The notes: generated from the letters alone by a model not told the origin. A stretch of DNA of 64,000 nucleotides from Hirundichthys speculiger (GCA_018398805.1 JAGFBZ010000936.1:1-64000); one strand, 5' to 3'. Shown: positions 11,970-23,404, counted from the first letter of the stretch. Numbers and translations: made by a program.

Positions 11970-12452
11970 TCATGGACAAACTGGGCGAGATTTACAGACA
12001 AAAGAGTATGCAGTTGAACAAGGTAGGTCATTCCATTTCTTAGCTGTGCCAAAGTTCATGTGTCCACAGTGTTCCTTTCCTCCTACATTGTTGGGCTCTC
12101 CTGCATGCCAATCTGTAAAGCTGATCTTCGACCCATCAGACCAAAACCACCTTCCTTCCCTCTGACTATCACTGAGTCCGATCCAGGTAAATCTCTCAGC
12201 AGGATCAAAGTTTCTGATCAGCATTTTGACAAATTCTTCTTCTTTCACACTGTGGATAGACACCAGGTTGGCTCCTTCTGACACACAGTGGAACTCTGCA
12301 TCTCCCCAGGTCATCAATGTGGCGACGTATTTGTAGCAGGTGTTGCTGTAGCTGTACCAGAACATGGGACAGCTGCCTCGCAATTGTCTCAGTTCCTGCT
12401 GATGTGATGGAGACGCAGCAGTCAGAGCCAACAAGAGGAGGAACAACAGCAT
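11970..12452 (-). CDS. Secreted C-type lectin, copy C
   Basis: Intact single-exon gene for 160 residues; the ATG at 12452 was chosen because the upstream in-frame codon is GTG. The signal peptide is identical to copy B. The mature part has the same seven cysteines, EPN at 119-121 and WND at 140-142, so Ca2+-dependent mannose-type binding is predicted. Against B the changes cluster in the CRD: R23Q, the WYSYSNTC loop, D116H before AGEPNN, and VGG after it. Expression may differ, since its TATA box is altered. Function in mucosal defence is inferred from the family. Confidence 0.92.
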   Translation of the reverse strand: MLLFLLLLALTAASPSHQQELRQLRGSCPMFWYSYSNTCYKYVATLMTWGDAEFHCVSEGANLVSIHSVKEEEFVKMLIRNFDPAERFTWIGLSDSQREGRWFWSDGSKISFTDWHAGEPNNVGGKEHCGHMNFGTAKKWNDLPCSTAYSFVCKSRPVCP

Positions 12453-12551
12453 TTTGAAGACTGAATCACCCAGTAGTGACAGAGAGCTGGAGTTTATCAG
12501 CACTGGTGGATGTTGTCAGGAATCCTGCAGAATCAGACGACAGGCTGCTTT

Positions 12552-12559
12552 CTTTTAAA
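12552..12559 (-). promoter_or_regulatory. Degenerate TATA element of lectin C
   Basis: At the place where the other copies have TATAAAAG this copy reads TTTAAAAG, a single base change in an otherwise conserved promoter. Confidence 0.6.
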
Positions 12560-13223
12560 TCCTTTACATGGGCGTCTCCAGTGTTGTGATTAGAAATACC
12601 TGAGCTCATAAAGATTATAGCAATAAAGTCAGAGATGAGGGTGATAGCCTATAACTACTCCATATAAAGTTCCATTTATGTTGCGCCCATTCTTGAATTA
12701 TTCTTTAGATGAAGCAGCTCTCTGCAGAAGGGCTTTCTGACGGGGGAGTGTTTGAGGAAAACAGAGCACTGGTGTTTCTCCATCATGGTATTTGTTACTT
12801 GTGGAGACTATTCCTACTTTCTTGAGGTTTAATGTTATTCACCGAGAGCATATACAAGAATAAACAGAGCTATAAACAAGAAAACAACAAATAAATGATT
12901 TTAAAATATTGAAATTGAATCAATGCTCCAGTGTTTAAGTTTTTCATTGTTTTGATATATCATTTAAAGTTTCAGGCTTTCTATGTATCTGTTAAATGAA
13001 GCATTTGGGGTTGTGGATATGATATTTCCCATAGATTGTGAATAAATTAATAGACTGATCCAGCGTTTCTATATTTTCATGGTCACATTTCACAAATGAA
13101 AGAAAAAAAAAACTCAAGGAAAAAGTAAAGTTTCTTCATTGATTTTACAAATATACATTTAGAATCCAAATTCCATTTATACTTCTGCATTAAAAATGTT
13201 TCAACTGAATAAATGTTTAGGAT

Positions 13224-13383
13224 GAATCCAAGGGCAGTTTGGTGATGAAGAATCCCTTTTCCAGCATGATGGAGCACCTTGCCATAAAGCAAAAGTCATA
13301 AGGAAATGGCTCGGGGAACAAAACATTAAGATTTTGGGCCCTTGTAATATTTGTATCATTCTCAAAACTTTTGGCCATGACTG
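13224..13383 (+). mobile_element. Tc1-like fragment, internally deleted (unit C copy)
   Basis: Begins like the unit B copy but jumps from 'gggcccttg' straight to 'taatatttgt', removing the stretch equivalent to about 7811-8158 of B. The 3' terminal repeat is kept. Confidence 0.8.
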
Positions 13384-14244
13384 CAGCTGCCACCTGTTGC
13401 AGCTCCTTAACTATGTCCAAAAGTCTTGGGGGGACCAGTCACATCTTTGTAGGGAGTCTCTGGGCGGGTGTAACATGATGAATGAGCTGTGACGTAGTGT
13501 GGAAGGTCAACAGTGAAGATGGCTGCAGCTGAGAAACAGCAGTCGTTTGAATGGGGTTTGTCTTCGACAGTAAAGAGGTTGTTGAGCAGCAGCAACTTCA
13601 ACAACCTCGTCTTTCTCATCCTCTACCCATCTCTAATACACCTGTACATCACGTTCCAGTCTTGTTAAAAGAGTGATGCAGTGATGGCTAATTCTATTCA
13701 ACTTTTTCACTACCGCCACTCCAACATACAAAAGTCTCCCGGAAATACTTTGAAGTTGTTTAACTTTTTGGAAGGTACTGGTTAAGTGTTTGCTCACATC
13801 TATTATTCTCAAATTCTGCTTGCAAAAGCGTCAACAGTTGTTGGTTTCCATTTATATTACACTGCCATCTTTTTGAATCACTTTTTGTTGGAATAATGCA
13901 AAAACTGATTCCAAAAGGACCTGGAATATGTTTTGGGTGAAACTGTTAAGGCTTTGAACTTGGTGTACTTATCTTTATTTTTTAAAACATGAAGTTTGAC
14001 ATAAAAGTCAGTTTTCAATACAAGCAGCAGGTTTTTGAATCAGCTCCAATAAATGACTTGTACCAGCCTTTGAATTCAGGGTTTGATTCCCACTCCTTTC
14101 TGTACTTTGTCTACTTCAGTAGACTGACACATGATGAGCTGGCCAACTACATGTTTAGCTGATGTCACATAGATGCACACATGGGGGACGAGGCGAATAA
14201 GGAACTAAAGCTTTGTGAGTCAAATGCAGTGATTTAGTTAAGAC

Positions 14245-14648
14245 CAGGGGTGCCCAGCTCCAGTCCTTGAGGGCCGCTGTCCTGCATGTCTTTGATGTTT
14301 CCCTGCTTCAGCACACCTGATTCAAATGAATGGGTCATTAATTGACTTGTGCAGACCTGGATGACAAGCTGATTATGATTCATTCATTAGAATCAGGTGT
14401 GTTGTGTCAGGGAAACCTCTAAGACATCCAGGACAGCGGCCCCCGAGGACCGAGTTTGGACACCCCTGTCTTAGAGGTTTCCCTGACACAACACACCTGA
14501 TTCTAATGAATGAATCATAATCAGCTTGTCATCCAGGTCTGCACAAGTCAATTAATGACCCATTCATTTGAATCAGGTGTGCTGAAGCAGGGAAACATCA
14601 AAGACATGCAGGACAGCGGCCCTCGAGGACCGAGTTTGGACACCCCTG
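14245..14648. mobile_element. Palindromic hAT-type MITE with 8-bp target duplication
   Basis: A 404-bp insertion bounded by CAGGGGTG and CACCCCTG, flanked by a perfect 8-bp duplication GTTAAGAC (14237-14244 and 14649-14656). The empty site is visible in unit B at 9050-9057 (GTTGAGAC). The first 223 bp (14245-14467) look like a complete MITE with both ends; the rest is an inverted copy of most of it, giving arms of about 185 bp around a spacer of about 45 bp. No coding capacity. Confidence 0.9.
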
Positions 14649-15297
14649 GTTAAGACCAAGAAAATGTTACATTTCCACCCCGCCTGGGATCAGCCAGCAG
14701 TGGCTTTGCACGTGCACGATTTACAGTCTGGACTGGAGGGGTGAACATCTCCTTCTCTGACTGCAGCTGTAGGTGTGAGCCAGCATGTCCATGTATACAG
14801 GTGATATAGACCTTTCTAAATTTGCAACCAGCCATTTCAAGAGTGGATGAGGAGGAACATTCATCCCCCAAGGAAAACTATATGACTGAAGTGAAGATCT
14901 TCACCTAAAATACATGAAATCTGACTCCAGAATTTAGAAGAATGACTGGACAGGAGGACAAAATGACATGTTTTAAACTATTAAAGCTTTAAATATAAGC
15001 TGCATGATCCATTGAAGTTTGTACATGCATATTGCCTAAAATCCTGTTTATGGTGGCTGCTCCATCACATATATTTCTTGCTCTCAAGATGAAAACCTGT
15101 CAAAGAAGAAAAAAAAAAACATCAAGAGAGTTGAGTTAAAACTCACCCTGAACTCCAAAAGTCAAACAAAAGAAAACAAACAACAGGTGTTTACCTTTTA
15201 TTTCCAGTTTTTCTGTGTCATGTGGTTTCCTGCAACATAAAAATCACGTGTCTAGCCTTGGAAACAGAACAAGAGATATGAAGGTTATTTCGGTAAA

Positions 15298-15904
15298 CAC
15301 ACCTCACCTGCAACCGCCACACGTACATAACAGGGGAACTTTGAGTCCTGTTGCATTCACCAGACTCTCAGAGTTTGTTACACCCCACCCACACATTACT
15401 GATACTCAAGAGCCTATCATGGCTCATTACGCTGACCACACGCCCAAGGGCCCTCCATAGCCCGTTTGCATTCACCCTACAACAATTCCACTACTTCTTT
15501 ATTATTATTTTTTACTTTTTCTGTGCTCTCCTCTCTCTGTCCTACATCCTCTTTCTGTCCTCCATCTTCTCTCTGTCCTACATCCTCTCTCTGTCCTGTC
15601 TCCCCTCTTTTCTTTCTCTGCCCGGCTGGCCTTCGGCAGGAAGGTCCCCCCATATGAGCCAGGTCCTGCTCAAGGTTTCTTCCTCTTAAAGTGGAGTTTT
15701 TCCTTGCCACTGTTTGGTATAAAGGTTTTTTTTCTCTCTACGTGGGAGTTTTTTACCTGCCATTATCATTGATTGGATTTAATGATATAATCTTAGTTGA
15801 TGATATTTGCTCGGGGGTCATGCTCTGGGTCTCTGTAAAGCACCTAGAGACAATTGTCATTGTAACAGACGCTATATAAATAAAATTAAAAATTAAAAAT
15901 TAAA
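15298..15904 (+). mobile_element. LINE 3' tail insertion (L2/CR1/Rex-like)
   Basis: About 607 bp absent from the matching site in unit B. The tail resembles the common fish LINE 3' end: the block 'aaggtttcttcctctt', then 'tctgtaaagcacctagaga', 'gctatataaataaaatt' and an (ATTAAAA)n-like end. A pyrimidine-rich tandem of 'ctctctgtcctacatcct' type lies at 15520-15610. No protein is encoded. Confidence 0.75.
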
Positions 15905-16623
15905 TAGATCTTCTTCCGCAACAGACCTGAGTTCTGGAAAGTGTTCTGAGAATTAGGTCCTGATATTATCTGTATGAGACATGACAGGTCAGCAGAAATG
16001 TGCATGAAGCTGTAAAGTTTAGTGCATTTGTGATTTCAACAGACAATCTGCTGAATGATCTATAAAGCAGTAAAGATGAATGACTAATGAAGCTGTTAGC
16101 CTCAGGTTGGAGATGAACGATTCAGCTGTTAAAAGGTTGAATTATTGGGCCACCAGAAGTCTCTTGGTTTAGTGGTGGCCCATAAATGGTGGCTATCGTT
16201 TTCTGTACCGGTCACAGTTTAGACTCCCAGCCTGTGACTCTTTACTGTTGGTCTGCTCCACTTTCTTGTCACGTGACTTTCAATCATAAAGGCCACTTGA
16301 GCCACAAGAGCCTGGCTGTGTTGAACCTGCTTCACAACGCTCCATTGTGACAACAAAATATCCACATAAACACACGTGTGTTTATTCTGACATGCAGTTA
16401 ATATCTGTGGAGCTGGCTGAGCAAACTCTGCAAAGAAGTTCTTATTTAGACATTTACATTCTTTTACTCGGCTCCCTCTGATTAAGTTTGGGAATATTTT
16501 AGCGCTTCAGCACGTGTGCGAAAAACTATGTGGCAAACTTGAGTTAAAAATGTGCATTCAATGAGAAATGTGGGGGGGGGGGGGGTTATTGGATTATTGT
16601 TACTCCTTCTGACAGTGAGACTG

Positions 16624-19040
16624 AAAGCTTGACCTTTGCACATCTGACTTTGAATGGGCCAAAGTAATCTACAACTGTGTTGGTAAAGGGTGGCTTGTCG
16701 GGGAGAAGACTGTCAGGTAAGTACTCTGTTCAGGTTGTTCTGTCCACTCACCTTCGTTTGACTGTGGTGGCCAGTAAGCTAAGCCCTTGAAGCCAGCTCT
16801 TACTTTTCATGAAACCTTCAATCTTCAAGCCTCTTGAGGCCTGATCTGCAGGATTTTGTGAGGTGTTGACATACTCCCACTGAAACGGTGCTGTTGCCTC
16901 TCTAATGAAAGAAACTCAACTTGCCACAAATGTTTTGAAACGAAGGGCATCATTTTCAATGTACTTTAGTCGTGTTGTACTATCTGTCCAGAAAATTGAT
17001 TGTATCGGGGAACTTCAAGCTCTTCTCCCAGCATTCGATCAGTCTTGACTGCAACCATCGCTGCTGTCAACTCCATTCTAGGAATCATGATTTGCTTGAA
17101 CAGAGCGACTCTGGACTTTCCCATCAGAAAAGATACATGTTCCTCACCTTTGTCATTCGACAACAAACCGTGGTCTTGGTTGGTCCAAATGTAACAGTTT
17201 CGAAACATCTGTTACATTTGGACCAACCAAGACCACCGTTTGTTGTCTTGGTTGGTCCAAATGTAATAGTTTTGAAACATCTGTTGACTTTCAGCTCTGA
17301 AAGCTTGTCAAGGTCTATCAGCCACTTAAGCCATGTCTTCTATGGCCTGTCATAGATTTATTTATCCCAACCTTAATTTTCTCTTAGGATGAGTTTGACA
17401 GGTAGGAGGAGTAACAGATAAGATTCCTCATCTTGTGCACGGCTTATCTGGAAGGTGCACCTTGAACTTGTAGCTGTCTGTGCTAATGCACTACTTCACG
17501 CCAAACGCCCTCTCAACAGGCAATTCATCATTTCATCACAGGCCACTGACTTCAAACAGTCTTCAACAGAGAAGTTTTTGAGGACGGTCTGTGTAGCGGT
17601 GTGATTTTCATTGCGGCATTTCCCACAGTTCTTCCCAGTGCATACGTTGCACAACTAAGGGGGATGATGTAGCATCAAACAGATTTAGACTCATTCTTTA
17701 CTCAGCTGCTTCTTCGTTCACATCACCGCCTGGCCACCAGAGAAAACGTAGCAGTGTAGTAGTGTCTGGAACTCCTGAACTACCTGGTAGAACATAGATT
17801 CAGTGTCTGCCATCATGGAGATAGACTTCTGTATGAATTAAATCAATCAAATTTTTTTAAAGAAATCTGTTCCTGCTGAACTTTCTCTTCAAGGAGTTAA
17901 GTCTCTGTTCAGCAATACCACGATTGCATGGTATCCTCACTTAATCATCTTTTAGAGGCAGCTTGATGCAATAGTGACTATAAACCAGCTGTGCTGATGC
18001 AGTCACAGTGTGTATGAACTGCTTATCCTGTTGAGAATCTTCTCGTTTGTCATCACACCATCTTTCAGGAAAGTCAGCATTGTAGTGCTTTATCAACATG
18101 TTTCCATGTTCATCACAGAGACATGATTGGCAAGGAAACATTGCTTTTCATTGTCATCTGTCTCCTTTTCTTTCCATCTGCTAACTGGCCCATTAACAAC
18201 CCAACCAAGTGCTGTCTTCATGGTGTATGGTCTGTCATTCTGGCTTTTGATGATTTCGCACAGCTCCATGGCTTCATATGCATTGGATTTCTGCTTTAAG
18301 TTGTGGGAGATGGACTTGGCTCTGATAAGACCACTTCACCAAATCTGTCTCTTGTATTATGTTGGTTTTCTTTGCAGGTATATCTAGTTTAGTATACATT
18401 AGGTAGCTAAATGTAATTTTGCTCCTCTAAGCCACACACCTCCAAATCAGTGAGCACATAGCTACTCACTTTCTGTTCTTGTGCTATGGTACGAAGAAGG
18501 AACTCGGTCTTTCTGCCTCTGATGTTCAATCTGCTCGCCAAGTCTTCAGTGCAGAAAGCCGCTGTGTTCCCTTGATCTAGGAATGCATACGTCTTGACAA
18601 TCTTTGTGCTTTTCTTGTGCTTTATCTGCACAGGTACAGTAGGGAGAATATCCCTGTTCCCAGCCCCAGTGTGTTCACCTCTTCTACACCGCGCAGACAA
18701 ATGAGCACTTATGACTTCACCTGTGCCTTATGAATTATCATCCACGCTGTTCTGATCTGTTGCAGTGTCTTCTTTTACCACATGCAGGATAGCTGGATGC
18801 TTGAGGGAGGAATCTGGGCGTGACACATTCTTCCTAAATGGAAAACATTTACAGACTTGACAGAAGTTGTTTTCTTCTCTGTCTGTCCTTTACTGACACC
18901 CTTCCCTGTTGTGGACACATTCATAGCAAAGCTGCTTCTTTTGGACTCACCTTTCACAGTGCTGAGTTTCTTTTTCTCAGTTTTCCGATTTCCAGAGGTG
19001 GAGTCTAGGATATGACCAAACAAATTCTCTACATACAATC
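16624..19040 (-). mobile_element. BEL/Pao LTR retrotransposon, decayed pol region
   Basis: On the minus strand, from high to low coordinate, pieces of one BEL/Pao polyprotein can be followed: a basic stretch before the protease (18775-19038), an aspartic-protease region (18407-18700, reading AFLDQGNTAAF, so the usual D-S/T-G reads D-Q-G), a linker (17941-18387), and an RNase H region (16966-17208, with IPRMELTAA). Several stops and frameshifts separate them and no LTRs were found. A local hairpin plus direct repeat lies at 17160-17287. Dead copy, no function expected. Confidence 0.8.
17160..17287. repeat. Local hairpin followed by a direct repeat in the BEL/Pao remnant
   Basis: The segment containing GTCTTGGTTGGTCCAAATGT appears forward at about 17172, inverted at 17208-17245 and forward again at about 17247-17287. 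This makes a stem of about 37 bp with a short loop, then one more copy. Confidence 0.8.
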
Positions 19041-19224
19041 ACATGTGTATAATAAAATATGTCATGAATGTTTTCTCTGTGTGTAAAGTTTTCCAGTAAA
19101 AAACAAAAAGCAAGTAAAAAACAAACTTTGACTTTTTTTATATTTCAAAATTTAAATTGATACCTCCATTTTTTTTTAATTACATGAAACTGATCAATAC
19201 ATATATTCTAGTGTAAACTCCATT

Positions 19225-19487
19225 TTATGGACAAACTGGGTGCGATTTACAGACAAAAGCCCATGTGTGAATAACATGGTGCGTCATCCCATTTCTTAGT
19301 TTGTGCTAAAGTTGATGCATCCACAGTTTTGGTCTCCTCCACTGTTGTCTGGTTGACATCTATCCCAATCCGTAAAGCTGATCTTCGACCCATCAGACCA
19401 AAACTATCTTCCATTCTTCTCAGCATCACTGAGTCTGATCCAGGTGGGTCTCTCAGCAGGACCAATTTCTGATGAGCATTTTGACAA
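19225..19487 (-). pseudogene. C-type lectin C-terminal fragment carrying a QPD motif
   Basis: Covers from about KMLI to the stop, matching roughly residues 75-160 of the intact lectins; signal peptide and first CRD half are absent. Breaks: a deletion just after the KMLIRN region, an in-frame TAG inside the RWFWSDG block, and a TAA before the WND site. The sugar-loop motif reads QPD, the galactose-type motif in this family, whereas other copies have EPN or QPS. Its AATAAA has decayed. The flank on the low side (19140-19225) also matches the lectin 3' flanks, so a whole gene end was copied or left behind. Confidence 0.85.
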
Positions 19488-19895
19488 AATTCTGAAAAAA
19501 AAAAACAATGTATTTCAATAAATTACCAGTTTAAGAGTTATTCTGAACATGACGGGCATATATGTGTATTTGCACATTACCTCACATCATTATAAATATA
19601 ACCCTAATTTTTAACACTTGGATCCTTCAGCCTGAAGTCTGAGGTACATGGACAGATTGGTAATGGACAAGTTCTCAGTTTTTTTCCCTGAAGATGCTTG
19701 ACCAGGCCTTCACTGCAGCCACCTTCAGTTACAGCTTGTTTTGAGGTCTTTATGCATTACGTTTTGCCTTCAGTAACTGAACAGCATGTTTATTGGACAT
19801 GCAGCTGACTTGGACAAGAATATTCTAGCTTACCAGTAGAAGGTCCAGCAGATAGCTCTTTTGATTTAGCAGGTGCTCCATATACAGAAGATATA

Positions 19896-21192
19896 GGGCC
19901 CGATCTTGCGCCAAACCTCCAAAACCTGCTATTAAGGGATAAAAGGTATTGGGAGGGGCGTTCCCCCACGAAGAACGCAATCTTCCACCTCCCAAAACCC
20001 ACGATCTCACCTGCGAAATCCACGATGTCATGCACACATTATGCATGGGAGTGGTTAGGGCGTTCCACCTGTTTAACCAATCAGTGCGTCAGTAGCCATT
20101 GCCTTTAAGAGCAGGTTGCAGTACCTGCAAACTGCCATGGAACGTCTTTTCACCCAGATCAGAGCAGCTCTCATGGACAGCTGGTCTGGGACTGTGCTGT
20201 AGAGCTTCCTCCTCTTTTTTCCTCCTCCTCCTCTGCACTGATATATACATAACTAGCTTTAACTAATGTGGAGCAAATGATTTAATCATTTCTTTTGTAC
20301 TCCAAGAAGTTCCAACAAACTGCTCAGAAAATAGAGCCGGTGAGCTTCCAGGAAAGCATTTATTAACTAGAAAAGCAATCGGAGAGCGCAGACCTCCGCC
20401 AAGCACAGCAGTTGTGGTTGCTTTAGGGTTCAAGAAACAACTAAACAGCGCAATGTTATCGAAAATTTGAAAGTGATCCAGAATCCAGGATTTCTTCCGG
20501 ATCACACCCAAAATAAAATCAGTTCTTCCTTTTCACATTTCTGACAACTCCTGAAAATGTCATCAAAATCCATCCATAACTTTTTGAGTTATCTTGAACA
20601 TATCCCCTGCGCAAAGACGCACAGCTGCGCCAAGACGCATAGTTGCTGGGAGCGGTGCTTTTTTCACAACAGAGTTCTGTGATCTCCTCGTTTCCTCCAC
20701 AGCAAACATCTGAATGAGATCATGTCACAGCTGTACAGACATCATCTGCCCTTAAGAGAATAATGTATGAAAGTAATACAGTGATGCATAATCGAGAGGT
20801 AGAGCCGGTTGTTCAGTCCACATGTGACTGGGTGGACGCGCAATGACAGGATTTGGACGCGCTCTTTTACGCGCCGACATGCCAGTTGCGCTTTCCACAA
20901 ACTCGGTATCTTGCGGTACTGGTGTCTCGCAGATTTTGGGTATTGGGTAATGGGTGGTCACACCACCCATTACCCAATACCCAAAATCTGCGAAGTACAG
21001 GTACCGCAAGATACCGAATTCGTGGAAAGCGCAGGAGACACGCCCATTGCCGCGCCCACAATATGCTTAAGGGAGACGGCAAAATGGGTTTTGGGTATTG
21101 GGAGGTGGAAGATTGCATTTCGGCTCCTAAATCTGTGATTTGCAGGTAATGGGTTTTGGGTATTGGGTAATGGGAGGTGCAAGATCGGGCCC
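19896..21192. mobile_element. Non-autonomous DNA transposon with GGGCCCGATCTTGC ends
   Basis: Inverted ends start GGGCCCGATCTTGC at 19896 and end GCAAGATCGGGCCC at 21192, flanked by the 3-bp duplication ATA (19893-19895 and 21193-21195), which would suit the PIF/Harbinger superfamily. The interior holds no transposase that I recognise but does hold a large palindrome (20887-21033). A diverged partial relative lies at 45999-46690. Confidence 0.75.
20887..21033. repeat. Long perfect-like palindrome inside the transposon
   Basis: Two arms of about 71 bp (20887-20957 and 20963-21033) with a spacer of about 5 bp and few mismatches. The arms include TTTTGGGTATTGGGTAATGG, which also occurs near the element's right end at about 21154. 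Confidence 0.85.
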
Positions 21193-21419
21193 ATAATGTT
21201 CCCGCAACAGTCATAGATTTGTTGTGCAGTTGTGCTTTATTTCTTTTTAAGAATGTATCAAAATGTTTACTGTTGTTAACCACATCGATGGCTTTTGCTA
21301 TCTCTCATATATTTATCTTCTTTTTTTCCAGTGTAATGATGCCTCCTTCATGTGCATTGTGATCTCCTTGGATTGATCAAGAACATATTGTATTTTCTCT
21401 CATTAATAGCTCTAAATAT

Positions 21420-22344
21420 TGGTGAATTGTAGACCTCTGGTCCTTTAACATCATTGGTGAACACGTGAAAGAATGTCCCACTGTTAAGCTGTAGTTTAGA
21501 GCCATTAGATTATCCAGTAGCTTTGTGTGCATTTTTCAGGACAGCTGGCGGTTTTCTCTGCAGGCATCTGAAAGTCAACTCTAGACCTCTTAGGTTGATG
21601 AAGACAACGTTCACTGCATGTGTGTAGGAAAAAAACTCCATGAAAACCTATGTCACATGAGTTGATGATTGGATTTAACTTGTCTTCAGAGCCCTGAAAA
21701 AAAAGATTAAAGAAAAAAAAAACAGTTGAGTGGCATCAAAAGAAAAAAAACAAATATAAGTCACTTCAGCCAGAGAATGTGAATGTAAGCTTAAAATATT
21801 TCTGGCTGTTTGGGTGAAAAAAAAAAACCCTTTCAAAAGAGACCAAAATCATACCAAACCACACCCACTACAGTTACCTCCACCTGAGACTGAGGGAGGA
21901 CTTATCTGTGAACTATCTCTGAACTGTACTTCAGAATCAATACTGTACATGATCTGTACCTACACTGATTTATTTTGTTTTCGTTTGCATGAATGTATTT
22001 AAATTATTGACTAAAATGTTCCATCGGCTCAGTCACATCAACCTCTAACTCTAAAAGGAAACATGGAAAAGTTCTGTAAATTTCTCATTACTCAGGTAAT
22101 TTCAACATTTCTAATTCAACTTCAGTGAAATTACTTTGGCAGGTCTCCAAACTGATCACAACTCTATTATGAATAGAAACTAAAGTTCATCTTCACCTGG
22201 TGGTGTTCCCAGAACTGCTTGACCAAAGAGAAAGTGTTCAGAAAAAAATGCATCCTTTCATGAAAGTAAAGGTTTGTTAAATTAATTGTGGAGTGAACCA
22301 AAGTCTCTCCTCATAAATCTTTATTTTTGGATTTTGGATATTTT
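21420..22344. repeat. Array unit junction before unit D
   Basis: 21430-21620 matches 4760-4960 and 10545-10640. 21815-22345 matches the start of units B and C with internal deletions, for example a jump from 21850 into the ACCACACCCACTACAG block. No gene. Confidence 0.7.
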
Positions 22345-22799
22345 ATTAGAAATTGGAAAGGACCAGTCTTTTGGACTCAGGGAAATGTTATTTTTAAAGA
22401 CCACTTGGAATTTACAAATGTTAAGATCAAGTTGACAATAAATGTCCCTTTTATTTCTTTTTATAATGTTACTTGTGTCTTAGTCAGTAAAGAAAAAAAT
22501 GAGAATGGACAGCCTGAATGTGTTCCTCTCAGATAACTTTATCATAAACATCAATTTTCTATTACTGGTTCACAAATCTGTCAGTATGAGATCAATCTCT
22601 GATCTGTAATCGTTGATAGGAATTTAAATATCTCAACAGACAGATCTCAAGTAGGAAAAAATACTATTCTGACACAATTCATGCAGTATTCTTTTAATCT
22701 ACTGATTATTAAAACACAGACTTTGACATTTTTAATAATTATTTCACAAGTTAAATTGATACCTCCATTTTTTTTAATTACATGAAACTGATCAATACA

Positions 22800-22805
22800 T
22801 TTATT
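22800..22805 (-). terminator. Polyadenylation signal AATAAA of lectin D
   Basis: AATAAA on the minus strand about 18 nt past the TGA. Confidence 0.7.
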
Positions 22806-22822
22806 TTAGTGTAAACTCCATT

Positions 22823-23305
22823 TCATGGACAAACTGGGCGAGATTCACAGACAAAAGAGCATGTGTGTGAACAAGGTAGGTCATTCCATTTCTTAGTTTT
22901 GCCATGGTTGATATGTACACAGTGTTCCACTCCTCCTGCATTGCTGGGCTGACCTCCATCCCAATCTGTAAAGCTGATCTTCGACCCATCAGACCAAAAC
23001 CACCTTCCTTCCTTCTCAGAATCACTGAGTCCAATCCAGGTCCATCCCTCAGCAGGATCAAAGTTACTGATCAGCATTTTGACAAATGCTTCTTCTTTCA
23101 CACTGTGGATAGACACCAGGTTGGCTCCTTCTGACACACAGTGGAACTCTGCATCTCCCCAGGTCATCAATGTGGCGACGTATTTGTAGCAGTGGTTGTT
23201 GTAGCTGTACCAGAACATGGGACAGCTGCCTCGCAGCAGCTCCAGTTCCTGCTGATGTGATGGAGACGCAGCAGTCAGAGCCAACAAGAGGAGGAACAAC
23301 AGCAT
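22823..23305 (-). CDS. Secreted C-type lectin, copy D (QPS loop)
   Basis: Intact single-exon gene, 160 residues, ATG at 23305. Signal peptide and overall CRD as in copies B and C, with WIGL at 90-93 and WND at 140-142. Two features stand out. The EPN motif is replaced by QPS at 119-121, which is neither the mannose (EPN) nor the galactose (QPD) consensus. An extra cysteine lies at residue 149 in SHTCSF, so this copy has eight mature cysteines and could form a different disulfide or an inter-subunit bond. Altered sugar specificity or lost calcium dependence is inference. Confidence 0.92.
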   Translation of the reverse strand: MLLFLLLLALTAASPSHQQELELLRGSCPMFWYSYNNHCYKYVATLMTWGDAEFHCVSEGANLVSIHSVKEEAFVKMLISNFDPAEGWTWIGLSDSEKEGRWFWSDGSKISFTDWDGGQPSNAGGVEHCVHINHGKTKKWNDLPCSHTCSFVCESRPVCP

Positions 23306-23404
23306 TTTGAAGACTGAATCACCCAGTAGTGACAAAGAGTTGGAGTTTATCAGCACTGGTGGATGTTGTCAGGAATCCTGCAGAATCAGATGACGGGCTG
23401 CTTT

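Larger units (their letters stand above)
10881..16623. repeat. Tandem lectin unit C (with insertions)
   Basis: Same order as unit B: lectin at 11970-12452, then the Tc1 remnant, then the flank. It differs by an internal deletion in the Tc1 piece, a hAT MITE (14245-14648) and a LINE tail (15298-15904), both absent from the matching sites in B (9050-9057 and about 9697). Homology with B stops at 16623, where a BEL/Pao remnant begins. Confidence 0.85.

Noticed and set aside
15477..15710. Open frame with acidic/basic repeats on the minus strand
   Set aside because: It is the complement of a pyrimidine-rich tandem in a LINE tail.
20752..21283. Several overlapping open frames of 70-140 codons on both strands
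   Set aside because: They run through the palindrome of a non-coding transposon and mirror one another.
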